NCBI GenBank assembly: GCA_041595355.1
Contig: JBFHKO010000058.1
Location: forward strand, 1 to 12,729
From: JBFHKO01 sp041595355
Lineage (GTDB): Bacteria > Pseudomonadota > Gammaproteobacteria > Enterobacterales > Aeromonadaceae
Reading direction: 5' to 3'
Length of the DNA stretch: 12,729 nt
Below, one piece after another: positions 1 to 7,447 of this stretch (position 1 is its first letter; every line of letters begins with the position of its first letter). The position numbers were made by a program, and so were the translations under genes. The notes under the pieces were generated by a model. It searched no databases, had not been told where the DNA came from, and saw only the letters and a program-made list of their open reading frames with translations.

Positions 1-786
1 AACCCCCTGGTGCGCAAACTGAGCTTCACCGGCTCCACCCGGGTAGGCAAGATCCTGCAGGCCCAGTGCAGCGCCACCGTCAAGCGTACCTCCATGGAGC
101 TGGGCGGCAATGCCCCCTTCATCGTGTTTGACGACGCCGATCTGGATGCCGCAGTGGAGGGGGCACTGGCCTCCAAATACCGCAACGCGGGACAAACCTG
201 CGTCTGTGCCAACCGCTTCCTGGTGCAGTCCGGCGTCTACGATGCCTTTGCCGAGAAACTGGCCGCCAGGGCGGCGGCGTACCGTCTCGGCGACGGTACC
301 CAGGACGGCATCACCATGGGGCCCCTCATCAACCGCGCCGCGGTAGAAAAGGTGGACAAGCTGGTCCGCGAGACCCTGGCCGCCGGCGCCACGGCCCTCA
401 CCGGCGGCAGCCGTTCCGAGCAGGGCGAGCTGTTCTACCCCCCGACCGTGCTCACCGGGATCCGCAAGGAGATGGCAATACTGCAGGAGGAGATCTTCGG
501 TCCGGTCGCGCCGCTGCTGCGTTTCGACAGCGAAGAGGAAGCCATCGCCCTGGCCAATGACACCCCCTATGGACTGGCTGCCTATTTCTATACCGGCAAT
601 CTGGGCCGCATCTGGCGCGTATCCGAGGCGCTGGAATACGGCATGGTCGGCATCAACGAAGGCATCTTGTCCACCGAGGTGGCGCCCTTCGGCGGCGTCA
701 AGGAGTCCGGCCACGGCCGCGAGGGCTCGAAATACGGTATCGATGAATATACCGACATCAAATACCTGTGCATGGGCATCAAATAA
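1..786 (+). CDS. gabD: Succinate-semialdehyde dehydrogenase, C-terminal part (5' end outside window)
   Basis: This aldehyde dehydrogenase superfamily enzyme oxidises succinate semialdehyde to succinate with NAD(P)+ in the cytoplasm, the last step of GABA breakdown. The reading frame is open from base 1 (N-P-L-V-R-K-L-S-F-T-G-S-T), so the gene enters from the left; the GTG at 10 is an internal valine codon, not a start. About 261 codons are present, roughly the last 55% of a protein of about 480 residues. The catalytic general base is the Glu in MELGGNAPF (codon at 97) and the nucleophile is the first Cys in GQTCVCANR (codon at 199). The GQTCVCANR motif, the adjoining NAPFIVFDDADLDAAVEGALASK and the C-terminal EVAPFGGVKESGHGREGSKYGI match E. 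coli GabD closely as I recall it, which favours GabD over other aldehyde dehydrogenases. gabT starts 31 bases downstream, so the two are probably co-transcribed. Cofactor preference cannot be judged because the N-terminal NAD(P)-binding region is missing. Confidence 0.93.
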   Translation, partial: NPLVRKLSFTGSTRVGKILQAQCSATVKRTSMELGGNAPFIVFDDADLDAAVEGALASKYRNAGQTCVCANRFLVQSGVYDAFAEKLAARAAAYRLGDGTQDGITMGPLINRAAVEKVDKLVRETLAAGATALTGGSRSEQGELFYPPTVLTGIRKEMAILQEEIFGPVAPLLRFDSEEEAIALANDTPYGLAAYFYTGNLGRIWRVSEALEYGMVGINEGILSTEVAPFGGVKESGHGREGSKYGIDEYTDIKYLCMGIK

Positions 787-817
787 CAGCGCCAGCTCAT
801 TCTTTGGAGTACATCAG

Positions 818-2095
818 ATGAAGAACACCGACCTGCAACAACGTAAAAACCAGGCCTTTGCTCGCGGCCAGGGCACCCTGACCCACGCCTATATCGAAAA
901 GGCCCGCAATGCCGAGCTCTGGGATATAGAGGGCAACCGCTATATCGATCTGGGCTCGGGCATCGCCGTGGTCAACACCGGCCATAACCATCCCAAGGTG
1001 CAGGCCGCCGTTCAGGCGCAGCTGGAAAAGTTCAGCCACACCTGTGTCATGGTCACCCCCTACGCCAGCGCCGTCGAACTGGCCGAGAAGCTGAACGCGG
1101 CCGCCCCGGGCGACTCGCCGAAAAAGGCGATTTTCGTGACCACCGGTGCCGAAGCCGTGGAAAACTGCGTCAAGATCGCCCGCTCCTACACGGGCCGCAG
1201 CGGCGTCATCGCCTTCAACGGCGGCTTCCATGGGCGCACCAACATGACCATGGGGCTGACCGGCAAGGTCGCCCCCTACAAGAGCGGTTTTGGTCCCTTC
1301 CCCGGCGAAATCTTTCATGTGCCCTACCCCAATGCCTACCACGGCATCTCGGTAGCCGACTCGCTGGCGGCCCTGAACACCCTGTTCAGCGTGGATATCG
1401 AACCCGCCCGGGTTGCCGCCATCATCATCGAACCGGTACAGGGCGAAGGGGGCTTCTATCCCGCGCCGGCCGAATTCATGCACGCCCTGCGCAAGCTCTG
1501 TGATCAGCACGGCATCCTGATGATCGCCGATGAGATCCAGACCGGTTTTGCCCGTACCGGCAAGATGTTTGCCTGCGACCACGCTGGTGTCGAACCGGAT
1601 CTGATCACCATGGCCAAGGGGATCGCCGGCGGTTTCCCCATCGCGGCCGTGGTGGGCAAGGCCGAGATCATGGACGCCCCGCAACCGGGTGGTCTGGGCG
1701 GGACCTACGGCGGCTCGCCGCTGGGATGCGCGGCCGCACTGGCGGTGCTGGAGGTCATTGAAGAGGAGCAGCTGTGCCAGCGGGCCGCTCGCGTGGGGGA
1801 CGCCTTCGTCGCTCGCCTCAAGCGAATCCAGGCCAGGCACCCGCAAAAAATCGGTGACATCCGCCATCTGGGGGCCATGATTGCCATGGAGCTGGTCCAT
1901 GAGGGCGATGTCAACAAACCCGATGCCGAGCTGACCAAGGCGCTGGTCGCCGAAGCCGCCCGTAACGGTCTGGTGCTGCTCTCCTGCGGCAGCCGTGGCA
2001 ATGTGATCCGTTTCCTGCCGGCGCTGACCATCCCCGAGGCGCTGATCGAAGAGAGCATGGACGTGCTGGAAAAGAGCCTCTACGCCCTGCTCTGA
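818..2095 (+). CDS. gabT: 4-aminobutyrate aminotransferase (PLP-dependent, class III)
   Basis: This cytoplasmic enzyme transfers the amino group of GABA to 2-oxoglutarate, giving succinate semialdehyde and glutamate. The product is 425 residues, against 426 for E. coli GabT. The ATG at 818 has a GGAG ribosome site at 806-809, eight bases upstream. The frame is open further upstream, back to 557, but only as an overlap with gabD in another frame. Visible landmarks are the PLP-phosphate region (VTTGAEAVENCVKIAR), EPVQGEGGFYPAP, the PLP ring-nitrogen Asp238 in IADEIQTGFARTG, the Schiff-base Lys267 in TMAKGIAGGFP, and GGTYGGSPLGCAAALAVLE. All match GabT specifically as well as class III aminotransferases generally. 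A related 5-aminovalerate aminotransferase (DavT) is a plausible alternative or additional activity, since the DavT/DavD and GabT/GabD pairs are hard to separate by sequence. The neighbours, gabD before and glutamate dehydrogenase after, fit GABA (or 5-aminovalerate) catabolism. Confidence 0.93.
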   Translation: MKNTDLQQRKNQAFARGQGTLTHAYIEKARNAELWDIEGNRYIDLGSGIAVVNTGHNHPKVQAAVQAQLEKFSHTCVMVTPYASAVELAEKLNAAAPGDSPKKAIFVTTGAEAVENCVKIARSYTGRSGVIAFNGGFHGRTNMTMGLTGKVAPYKSGFGPFPGEIFHVPYPNAYHGISVADSLAALNTLFSVDIEPARVAAIIIEPVQGEGGFYPAPAEFMHALRKLCDQHGILMIADEIQTGFARTGKMFACDHAGVEPDLITMAKGIAGGFPIAAVVGKAEIMDAPQPGGLGGTYGGSPLGCAAALAVLEVIEEEQLCQRAARVGDAFVARLKRIQARHPQKIGDIRHLGAMIAMELVHEGDVNKPDAELTKALVAEAARNGLVLLSCGSRGNVIRFLPALTIPEALIEESMDVLEKSLYALL

Positions 2096-2125
2096 ACGGC
2101 CGGCATGCCATCCATCTACACACCC

Positions 2126-2146
2126 TAGGGAGGCCTCGCCTCCCTA
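2126..2146 (+). promoter_or_regulatory. Perfect 9-bp stem-loop between gabT and the glutamate dehydrogenase gene
   Basis: TAGGGAGGC (2126-2134) and GCCTCCCTA (2138-2146) form a perfect inverted repeat around a three-base CTC loop. It starts 30 bases after the gabT stop. No T-run follows (the next bases are TCCCCCC), so it is not a classical intrinsic terminator. Its left arm contains a Shine-Dalgarno-like AGGGAGG, which would be hidden when the hairpin forms. However, that site is 20 bases from the first ATG (2154), too far for normal use. Possible roles are an mRNA-stabilising 3' hairpin for gabDT, a weak attenuator, or a translation-control element for the downstream gene. Nothing here decides between them. 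Confidence 0.5.
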
Positions 2147-2153
2147 TCCCCCC

Positions 2154-5100
2154 ATGAAACACACCGACTGTTTCCCTGTAGAAGCGACTGCCATGTCCCC
2201 GATATTCGATGCCGAAAAACAGCAGCTCCTCCATCGCCTCAGCGACCATATCCACGCCCATCACAATGACAACGACAGCAACGCCATCGCCGAGCTCGCC
2301 AACGACTATTTCCTCGAGCACAGCAGCGAGGCCCTGGCGGGCCAGGAGCTGGAGCGGCTCTACACTGCGGTGCTGGATTGCTGGCGCCTTATCCAGCGCA
2401 ACAGAAGCCAGCTGGGCCCCTCCTTCAACTGGGAAAAACAGCTCAGGGAGCTGGGTGGACGCACGGCCAGGCGTTATCAAATGGCGTTTTGCAGTGCCTA
2501 CCGCGACCATTTCACCCCCGAGCAGGCCCTGCAGGATATCGCCCTGCTCGACAGCCTGGACGGCCGCGTCGATCAGGTCAGTCGCTTCGACTCGCTGGCC
2601 GAAACCCATGATGCCCTGCTGCATTTCAAATTGCTCAGCCGCCGCAATACGCTGGTGCTCTCCGACGTGGTACGCATCCTGGAAAAACTGGGCGTGCGGG
2701 TGATCGGCATGCATCCCTACCGGGTGCACCGGGCCGATGGCCGGTCATTCTGGATCCATGATTTCACCCTCTGCACCACCGTCAAATCCACGGAAACGGA
2801 AAAGGTGAAACCGCTGTTCCGTGATGCCTTCGATGCGACCTGGCGCGGCGAGGTCGAGAACGACGACTTCAACCGTCTGGTGATGGAGGCCGGCCTGGCG
2901 TGGCGGGAGGTCGCCTTGCTGCGGGCCTATGCGCGCTATTGCCGCCAGACCCGCTTCAATTTCAGCCAGCCCTTCATCGCCGAGGCGCTGTGCAGTCAGG
3001 CGGCGATCAGCCGCCACCTGGTCGCGCTGTTTCATGAGCGTTTCTCACCCCGGCGGCGAGCCGATGGCAAGGCGGAGGCCGAGATCACGGCGGCCATCCT
3101 CGATGCCCTGGAGCAGGTGGAAAACCTCGATGAGGACCGGATACTCCGCCGTTACCTGGAGCTGATCTCGGCCACCCTGCGCACCAACTTCTACCAGCTC
3201 GATCAGGCCGGCCAGCCCAAGGGCTACTTCTCCTTCAAGTTCGATCCCGGCGCCATCAGTGACCTGCCCCTGCCCCGTCCCAAGTACGAGATTTTCGTCT
3301 ACTCCCCCCAGGTCGAGGGGGTGCACCTGCGTGCCGGCAAGGTCTCCCGGGGCGGGCTGCGCTGGTCCGATCGCGCCGAAGATTACCGCACCGAGGTGCT
3401 GGGACTGGTCAAGGCCCAGCAGGTTAAAAATGCGGTGATAGTGCCGATGGGCGCCAAGGGCTGTTTCATTGCCAAAAAACTCCCCACCGGCGAGACCCGG
3501 GAGCAGATCCAGGCCGAGGGGATCGCCTGTTATCAAACCTATATCCGCGGCCTGCTGGATATCACCGACAACCTGGTCGCGGGTCAGGTGGTGCCGCCAC
3601 CGGCCGTGGTGCGCCATGACGACGACGACCCCTACCTGGTGGTGGCCGCCGACAAAGGCACGGCCACCTTCTCCGATATCGCCAATGCCATCGCCGAAGA
3701 GTACGGTTTCTGGCTGGGTGACGCCTTTGCCTCCGGCGGCAGCCAGGGCTATGACCACAAGCGGATGGGGATCACCGCCCGGGGCGCCTGGGAGTCGGTG
3801 AAGCGCCATTTTCGCGAGCAGCAGCTCGACATCCAGAGCTCGCCCTTCACCGTGGTGGGCATCGGTGACATGGCCGGCGATGTGTTCGGCAATGGCATGC
3901 TGCTCTCGGAGCACATCCGCCTGCTGGCGGCATTCAACCACCAGCATATCTTCATCGATCCGAACCCCGACTGCGCCCTCGCCCATGCCGAACGCCAGCG
4001 CCTGTTTGCCCTGCCCCGCTCGACCTGGAGCGACTACGATGCCACCCTCATCTCCAAGGGCGGCGGCGTCTTTTCCCGCCGCAGCAAGCGGATCGCCATC
4101 AGCCCCGACATGCGGGCCTGCCTGGATATCGACGCCGAGCATCTGACCCCGGATCAGCTCATCAACGCCCTGCTCAAGGCGCCGGTGGATATGCTGTGGA
4201 ACGGCGGTATCGGCACCTACGTCAAGGCCAGCAGCGAGACCCATGCCGATGTGGGTGACAAGGCCAACGACGGCCTGCGCATCAATGGCAACGAATTACG
4301 CTGCAGGGTCCTGGGCGAAGGCGGCAACCTGGGCTTTACCCAGCGCGGGCGCATCGAATTCGCCCTCAACGGCGGCGCATCGAACACCGATTTCATCGAC
4401 AATGCCGGCGGTGTGGATTGCTCCGATCACGAGGTCAATATCAAGATACTGCTCAACGAGCAGATGGCGCAGGGCCACCTGTCGCTGGACGAGCGCAATC
4501 GCCTGCTGCAGGCGATGACCGAGCAGGTGGCACAACGGGTACTGGCGAACAACTACCGGCAGGTGCAGGCGCTCAGCATGGTCGAACGCCACGCGGCGGG
4601 CGCCCTGGACGAATATGTTCATCTCATCGACAGCCTGGCGGCCAGCGGCCGGCTGGATCCGGCGCTGGAGTTCCTGCCGGAACGCAAGACACTGCTGGAG
4701 CGGCAGGCCCAGGGGCTCGGGCTGACCCGTCCCGAACTGGCGCTGCTCATCTCGTACACCAAGATCGAGCTCAAGCAGGCCCTGATCGGCAGCACACTCC
4801 CCGATGATGCCTTCCTGGCACGCGAAGTGGAGACCGCGTTTCCCTTCCAGCTGGTGGAGCGCTTTCCCGAGGCGGTGCGCAACCACCCGCTTTACCGCGA
4901 GATTGCCGCCACCCGGGTGGCCAATGATCTGGTCAACCGCATGGGCGTCACCTTCCTGCACAGCCTGCGCCAGGCAACCGGTGCCGATCTCGACCAGATC
5001 GCGGCCGCCTACCTGATTGCCCGGGAAGTCTATGACATCGACAGCCGCTGGCGCGCCATCGAGGCCCTGGATAACCAGGTCGATGCCCGGATCCAGATCT

Positions 5101-5741
5101 CGATGATGAAAGAGCTCGCCGGCCTGCTGACCCGCGCCTGCTGGTGGCTGTTGCGCCGACGCCGCCATGAGCTGCACATCGGCCCCTGCATCGAGGAGTA
5201 CCGGACCGGCATCCGGCAGGCCCAGGGCAGCATGGCGCAACTGCAGCGGATTATTCCGTCCCCTGAGCGCTGGCAGACCCGTTACCAGCGTTACACCGAG
5301 GCGGGTGTTCCCGCGCTGCTGGCAGCCCAGGTGGCCGCCAGCAAGGGGCTCTACTGGCTGCTCGATATCATCGAGGCGGCGCGGGAACTCGGCCGCGATC
5401 TGCAGACGGTCTCCGAGGTCTACTTCCGCCTCGGGGAACGCCTGAACCTGCCGTGGCTGGATCGTCAAATCCGCACCTTCCAGGCCGGCAGTCACTGGCA
5501 GAGCCTGGCCCGCAACAGCTACCGCAACGATCTTGACGCCCAGCAGCGGGCGCTCACCATCAGGGCCCTGCGGGATCGGCCGGTCACCGAGTCGGCGGCC
5601 AGCGCCATCGATGACTGGACCGCCGCCCATGCGCCCTTCCTGCATCGCTGGCAGGGACTGCAGGATGAGATGCAACGCGGCTCTCAGGTGGATTGCGCCC
5701 TGTTTACGGTTGCAATCAACGTCCTCTCCGAGCTCGGCTAA
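2154..5741 (+). CDS. Large NAD-specific glutamate dehydrogenase, compact form
   Basis: The enzyme oxidatively deaminates L-glutamate to 2-oxoglutarate and ammonium with NAD+. The product belongs to the large bacterial NAD-GDH family, not the 450-residue GdhA family. Diagnostic stretches, numbered from the ATG at 2154, are RGGLRWSDRAEDYRTEVLGL (from R399), VKNAVIVPMGAKG (Lys435), GIGDMAGDVFGNGMLLSEHI (D572) and LGEGGNLGFTQRGRIEFALN (around 722), then a long helical C-terminal region with NDLVNRMG near 925. Length is 1195 residues, against about 1600 for the classical GDH180 class. The N-terminal helical segment (LERLYTAVLDCWRLIQ) runs almost straight into WEKQLRELG...YRDHFTPEQALQDIALLDSL, so the long ACT-like regulatory region between them in GDH180 proteins appears to be absent. 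The start is uncertain: the ATG at 2154 has no well-placed ribosome site, while the ATG at 2193 has a weak GAAG eight bases upstream and would give 1182 residues. The gene follows gabT by 58 bases, fitting regeneration of 2-oxoglutarate from the glutamate that GabT makes. Confidence 0.9.
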   Translation: MKHTDCFPVEATAMSPIFDAEKQQLLHRLSDHIHAHHNDNDSNAIAELANDYFLEHSSEALAGQELERLYTAVLDCWRLIQRNRSQLGPSFNWEKQLRELGGRTARRYQMAFCSAYRDHFTPEQALQDIALLDSLDGRVDQVSRFDSLAETHDALLHFKLLSRRNTLVLSDVVRILEKLGVRVIGMHPYRVHRADGRSFWIHDFTLCTTVKSTETEKVKPLFRDAFDATWRGEVENDDFNRLVMEAGLAWREVALLRAYARYCRQTRFNFSQPFIAEALCSQAAISRHLVALFHERFSPRRRADGKAEAEITAAILDALEQVENLDEDRILRRYLELISATLRTNFYQLDQAGQPKGYFSFKFDPGAISDLPLPRPKYEIFVYSPQVEGVHLRAGKVSRGGLRWSDRAEDYRTEVLGLVKAQQVKNAVIVPMGAKGCFIAKKLPTGETREQIQAEGIACYQTYIRGLLDITDNLVAGQVVPPPAVVRHDDDDPYLVVAADKGTATFSDIANAIAEEYGFWLGDAFASGGSQGYDHKRMGITARGAWESVKRHFREQQLDIQSSPFTVVGIGDMAGDVFGNGMLLSEHIRLLAAFNHQHIFIDPNPDCALAHAERQRLFALPRSTWSDYDATLISKGGGVFSRRSKRIAISPDMRACLDIDAEHLTPDQLINALLKAPVDMLWNGGIGTYVKASSETHADVGDKANDGLRINGNELRCRVLGEGGNLGFTQRGRIEFALNGGASNTDFIDNAGGVDCSDHEVNIKILLNEQMAQGHLSLDERNRLLQAMTEQVAQRVLANNYRQVQALSMVERHAAGALDEYVHLIDSLAASGRLDPALEFLPERKTLLERQAQGLGLTRPELALLISYTKIELKQALIGSTLPDDAFLAREVETAFPFQLVERFPEAVRNHPLYREIAATRVANDLVNRMGVTFLHSLRQATGADLDQIAAAYLIAREVYDIDSRWRAIEALDNQVDARIQISMMKELAGLLTRACWWLLRRRRHELHIGPCIEEYRTGIRQAQGSMAQLQRIIPSPERWQTRYQRYTEAGVPALLAAQVAASKGLYWLLDIIEAARELGRDLQTVSEVYFRLGERLNLPWLDRQIRTFQAGSHWQSLARNSYRNDLDAQQRALTIRALRDRPVTESAASAIDDWTAAHAPFLHRWQGLQDEMQRGSQVDCALFTVAINVLSELG

Positions 5742-5756
5742 GAGTCGCGGAACATG

Positions 5757-5792
5757 AAAAACGGGCCGTCAGTCACTGCGCTGACGGCCCGT
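5757..5792 (-). terminator. Intrinsic terminator of the LysR gene, between convergent genes
   Basis: ACGGGCCGTCAG (5761-5772) pairs perfectly with CTGACGGCCCGT (5781-5792) around an 8-base loop. Read on the minus strand, the GC-rich stem is followed directly by five T residues (complement of 5757-5761), the classical intrinsic-terminator form. It lies 42 bases past the stop of the minus-strand LysR gene and 20 bases past the stop of the glutamate dehydrogenase gene. On the plus strand the hairpin is followed by CCCCCTCTCG, with no T-run, so termination of the dehydrogenase transcript here would be weaker or Rho-dependent. Confidence 0.8.
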
Positions 5793-5833
5793 CCCCCTCT
5801 CGTTTGCGACTCACCCGGCCGCCGATTGAGCGG

Positions 5834-6775
5834 CTAGTAGGGCGCCTGGGATTCGCCCCCAAAGTGCTTTTCGATGATCTCCAGAAACAACTCCCTCGGC
5901 TTGTTGGGCTGCGCCGTCTTTTTGCAGATGGCCGCCATGCCCAGCGAATAGTGGTGTACCTGGGGCGCCAGCGCCACCAGTTCACCCTGCTCCACGAAAG
6001 GCCGGGCGTACAGCTCCGGCAGAAAACCGATGTAGCGCCCCGACAGGATCATCGCCAGCCGCGCCTCGTAGGAATAGGCAATGGCCGTCAACTGCATCTT
6101 GGTGAGCAGGCGGTCCACCCGCTCATGAGGCTTGAGGCCGGCATGCACGGTCGGGAAGGCATGGATGCGCTCATCCGTCAGCTCACTGGCTTTCAGCTTG
6201 GCCAGCGGATTATCGGCACTGCAGTAGAGGCGGCAGGTATCGCCGTACAAATGGATATAGTGCAACCCTTCCAGTTGCCGGTGGTAGGGAATGAAGCCGA
6301 TATCGGCGCCATCATTCAACACCGCCCGCTCGATCTCGGCCATGGACGCCACCTCGGAGGTGAGCTGCACCTCGGGCGCCCGGCCGCAAAATTTGCGGAT
6401 CAACCCGGGGAACTGGCACCGCGGATCCAGGCTGACCGTATCTGACAGTATCAGTCGCAGCTGGCCCGTCAGGCTGCTGTTGAGGTTATTGACGGTGGTG
6501 CGAAACGCATCCAGCGATGCCAGCACCTTGTCGGTCATCTGATAGATGATGGCCCCCTCTTCCGTGAGGGCGAAGCCGGAGCGACCGCGCTTGCACAGCA
6601 CCAGATTGAGCCGGGATTCCAGGTTGGAGATATGCAGGCTGATGGTGGAGCGGCCGATATTCAGGGCCGTTTCCGCAGCCGAAAATCCCCCGCACTCCAC
6701 CACGGCCTTGAACACTTTCAGCTGCTTGATTTCGTAGTCGCCCACCTGGCCCAGGGAATAATTTTTCACACTCAT
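5834..6775 (-). CDS. LysR-type transcriptional regulator
   Basis: This is a DNA-binding regulator of 313 residues, the usual LysR-family size. The chosen ATG (complement of 6773-6775, MSVKNYSLGQVGDYE) is preceded on the minus strand by a GCAGGA ribosome site about seven bases away. An in-frame extension to 6904 exists but adds 43 residues unlike any LysR N-terminus. Residues 14-75 form the winged helix-turn-helix: EIKQLKVFKAVVECGGFSAAETALNIGRSTISLHISNLESRL, then the wing LCKRGRSGFALTEEG. Residues from about 100 onward form the two-lobed effector-binding domain (GQLRLILSD..., DIGFIPYHRQLEGLHYIHLY, SGRYIGFLPELYA). The recognition helix reads GRSTISLHI rather than the common SQPAVSRQI type, so it probably lies in a less-studied subgroup. 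It is divergent from the TRAP operon, and a T-N11-A dyad lies before dctP, so ligand-dependent control of that operon is the natural inference. The effector is unknown. Confidence 0.9.
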   Translation of the reverse strand: MSVKNYSLGQVGDYEIKQLKVFKAVVECGGFSAAETALNIGRSTISLHISNLESRLNLVLCKRGRSGFALTEEGAIIYQMTDKVLASLDAFRTTVNNLNSSLTGQLRLILSDTVSLDPRCQFPGLIRKFCGRAPEVQLTSEVASMAEIERAVLNDGADIGFIPYHRQLEGLHYIHLYGDTCRLYCSADNPLAKLKASELTDERIHAFPTVHAGLKPHERVDRLLTKMQLTAIAYSYEARLAMILSGRYIGFLPELYARPFVEQGELVALAPQVHHYSLGMAAICKKTAQPNKPRELFLEIIEKHFGGESQAPY

Positions 6776-7253
6776 CGGTTCATCCTGCCGGCTGATAACA
6801 CAAGGGATAAAGGCTCCGTCCGCACAACGGAGGGCCATAGGGGTCGCCATGACATCGGGAGCGGCGCGTGGGAGGATGCGATCAGGCTGCTCAGATGACG
6901 CCACTCTTCGCCTGACGGGGCAGTGCGGGACGTCCGCGATGCCCGTCGCCCCCCACGACGATCTGGTCGGATCAGTTTGCCGGCATGCCGGACGTCAGGA
7001 CCCGGCACTCCCGACCGGGCGAGAACTGACTCATAAGGCACCATCAGCAGCCGCGTCTCCCCCGGCGCGCAATGAAAAAATGCACCAAAGACAAGCAGGC
7101 TTCCACCCGCCAACGCCGGCCCGGCATGGCGCCGGCGACCGCTTATCCGCTCCCGAACCGGCCGCCGGAGCCCCCGCAGCGGGCCTGGCTGTGCCGGAGC
7201 TGAATCGTTACACTTTTACTGGCTTTTCAGTGCCCAGGCAATCCATTCGCCGC

Positions 7254-7293
7254 GCCTGACCCCGCCTGATCCTGCCTGCCCTCGCCTTCGCCC
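7254..7293 (+). repeat. Degenerate 10-bp tandem repeat, four units (GCCT...)
   Basis: Units beginning at 7254, 7264, 7274 and 7284 read GCCTGACCCC, GCCTGATCCT, GCCTGCCCTC and GCCTTCGCCC. Each begins with GCCT; the first two differ at three positions and the later units are progressively less alike. The period is close to one DNA helical turn, so identical edges would face the same side of the helix. It lies about 270 bases before dctP. It may be a slippage product in GC-rich DNA or a phased binding site; the sequence does not tell which. Confidence 0.45.
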
Positions 7294-7409
7294 CCTTCGG
7301 GAGGGAGCGAGCCGCCATCCCCGGCACCGCTCGGGGGGCTGGCGCCGCCGCACCACATCAGTGCAACCCTGCCCCAAAATGATATCGCCAGGTGCCCCGC
7401 CACACGTCT

Positions 7410-7424
7410 AAATAAAGTTTATTT
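7410..7424. promoter_or_regulatory. AT-rich 15-bp palindrome upstream of the TRAP operon
   Basis: AAATAAA (7410-7416), a central G, and TTTATTT (7418-7424) form a perfect 7-bp inverted repeat. It stands out as an AT-rich island in very GC-rich surroundings and lies 140 bases before the dctP start and 23 bases before the LysR-type dyad. It could be an operator for another regulator or an UP-element-like sequence. No family assignment is justified. Confidence 0.35.
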
Positions 7425-7447
7425 TCAAGATGTTACACCGACCTTAA

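Noticed and set aside
797..1900. Long minus-strand open frame opposite gabT
   Set aside because: It is an antisense shadow caused by high GC at codon position 3; the product is Gly/Asp/His-rich with no family features, while the plus-strand gene is unambiguous.
3045..5675. Two long minus-strand open frames (3045-4244 and 4296-5675) opposite the glutamate dehydrogenase gene
   Set aside because: These are antisense shadows of a well-supported gene with all family motifs; no recognisable domains or ribosome sites.
5693..6445. 250-codon plus-strand open frame overlapping the end of the dehydrogenase gene and opposite the LysR gene
   Set aside because: Antisense shadow of the LysR gene; it also runs through the terminator hairpin.
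6776..6904. Upstream in-frame extension of the LysR protein (43 residues)
   Set aside because: LysR proteins start just before the helix-turn-helix. The ATG at 6775 has a good ribosome site and gives the standard length of 313.
6849..7259. 136-codon plus-strand open frame in the divergent intergenic region
   Set aside because: Low-complexity Ala/Pro/Arg composition, no good ribosome site and no recognisable domain. I left the region as non-coding, though a database search would be decisive.
7237..7260. GG-N10-GC pattern suggesting a sigma-54 promoter for the TRAP operon
   Set aside because: The flanking bases do not match TGGCAC/TTGC and the site is over 300 bases from dctP; in GC-rich DNA this pattern is expected by chance.
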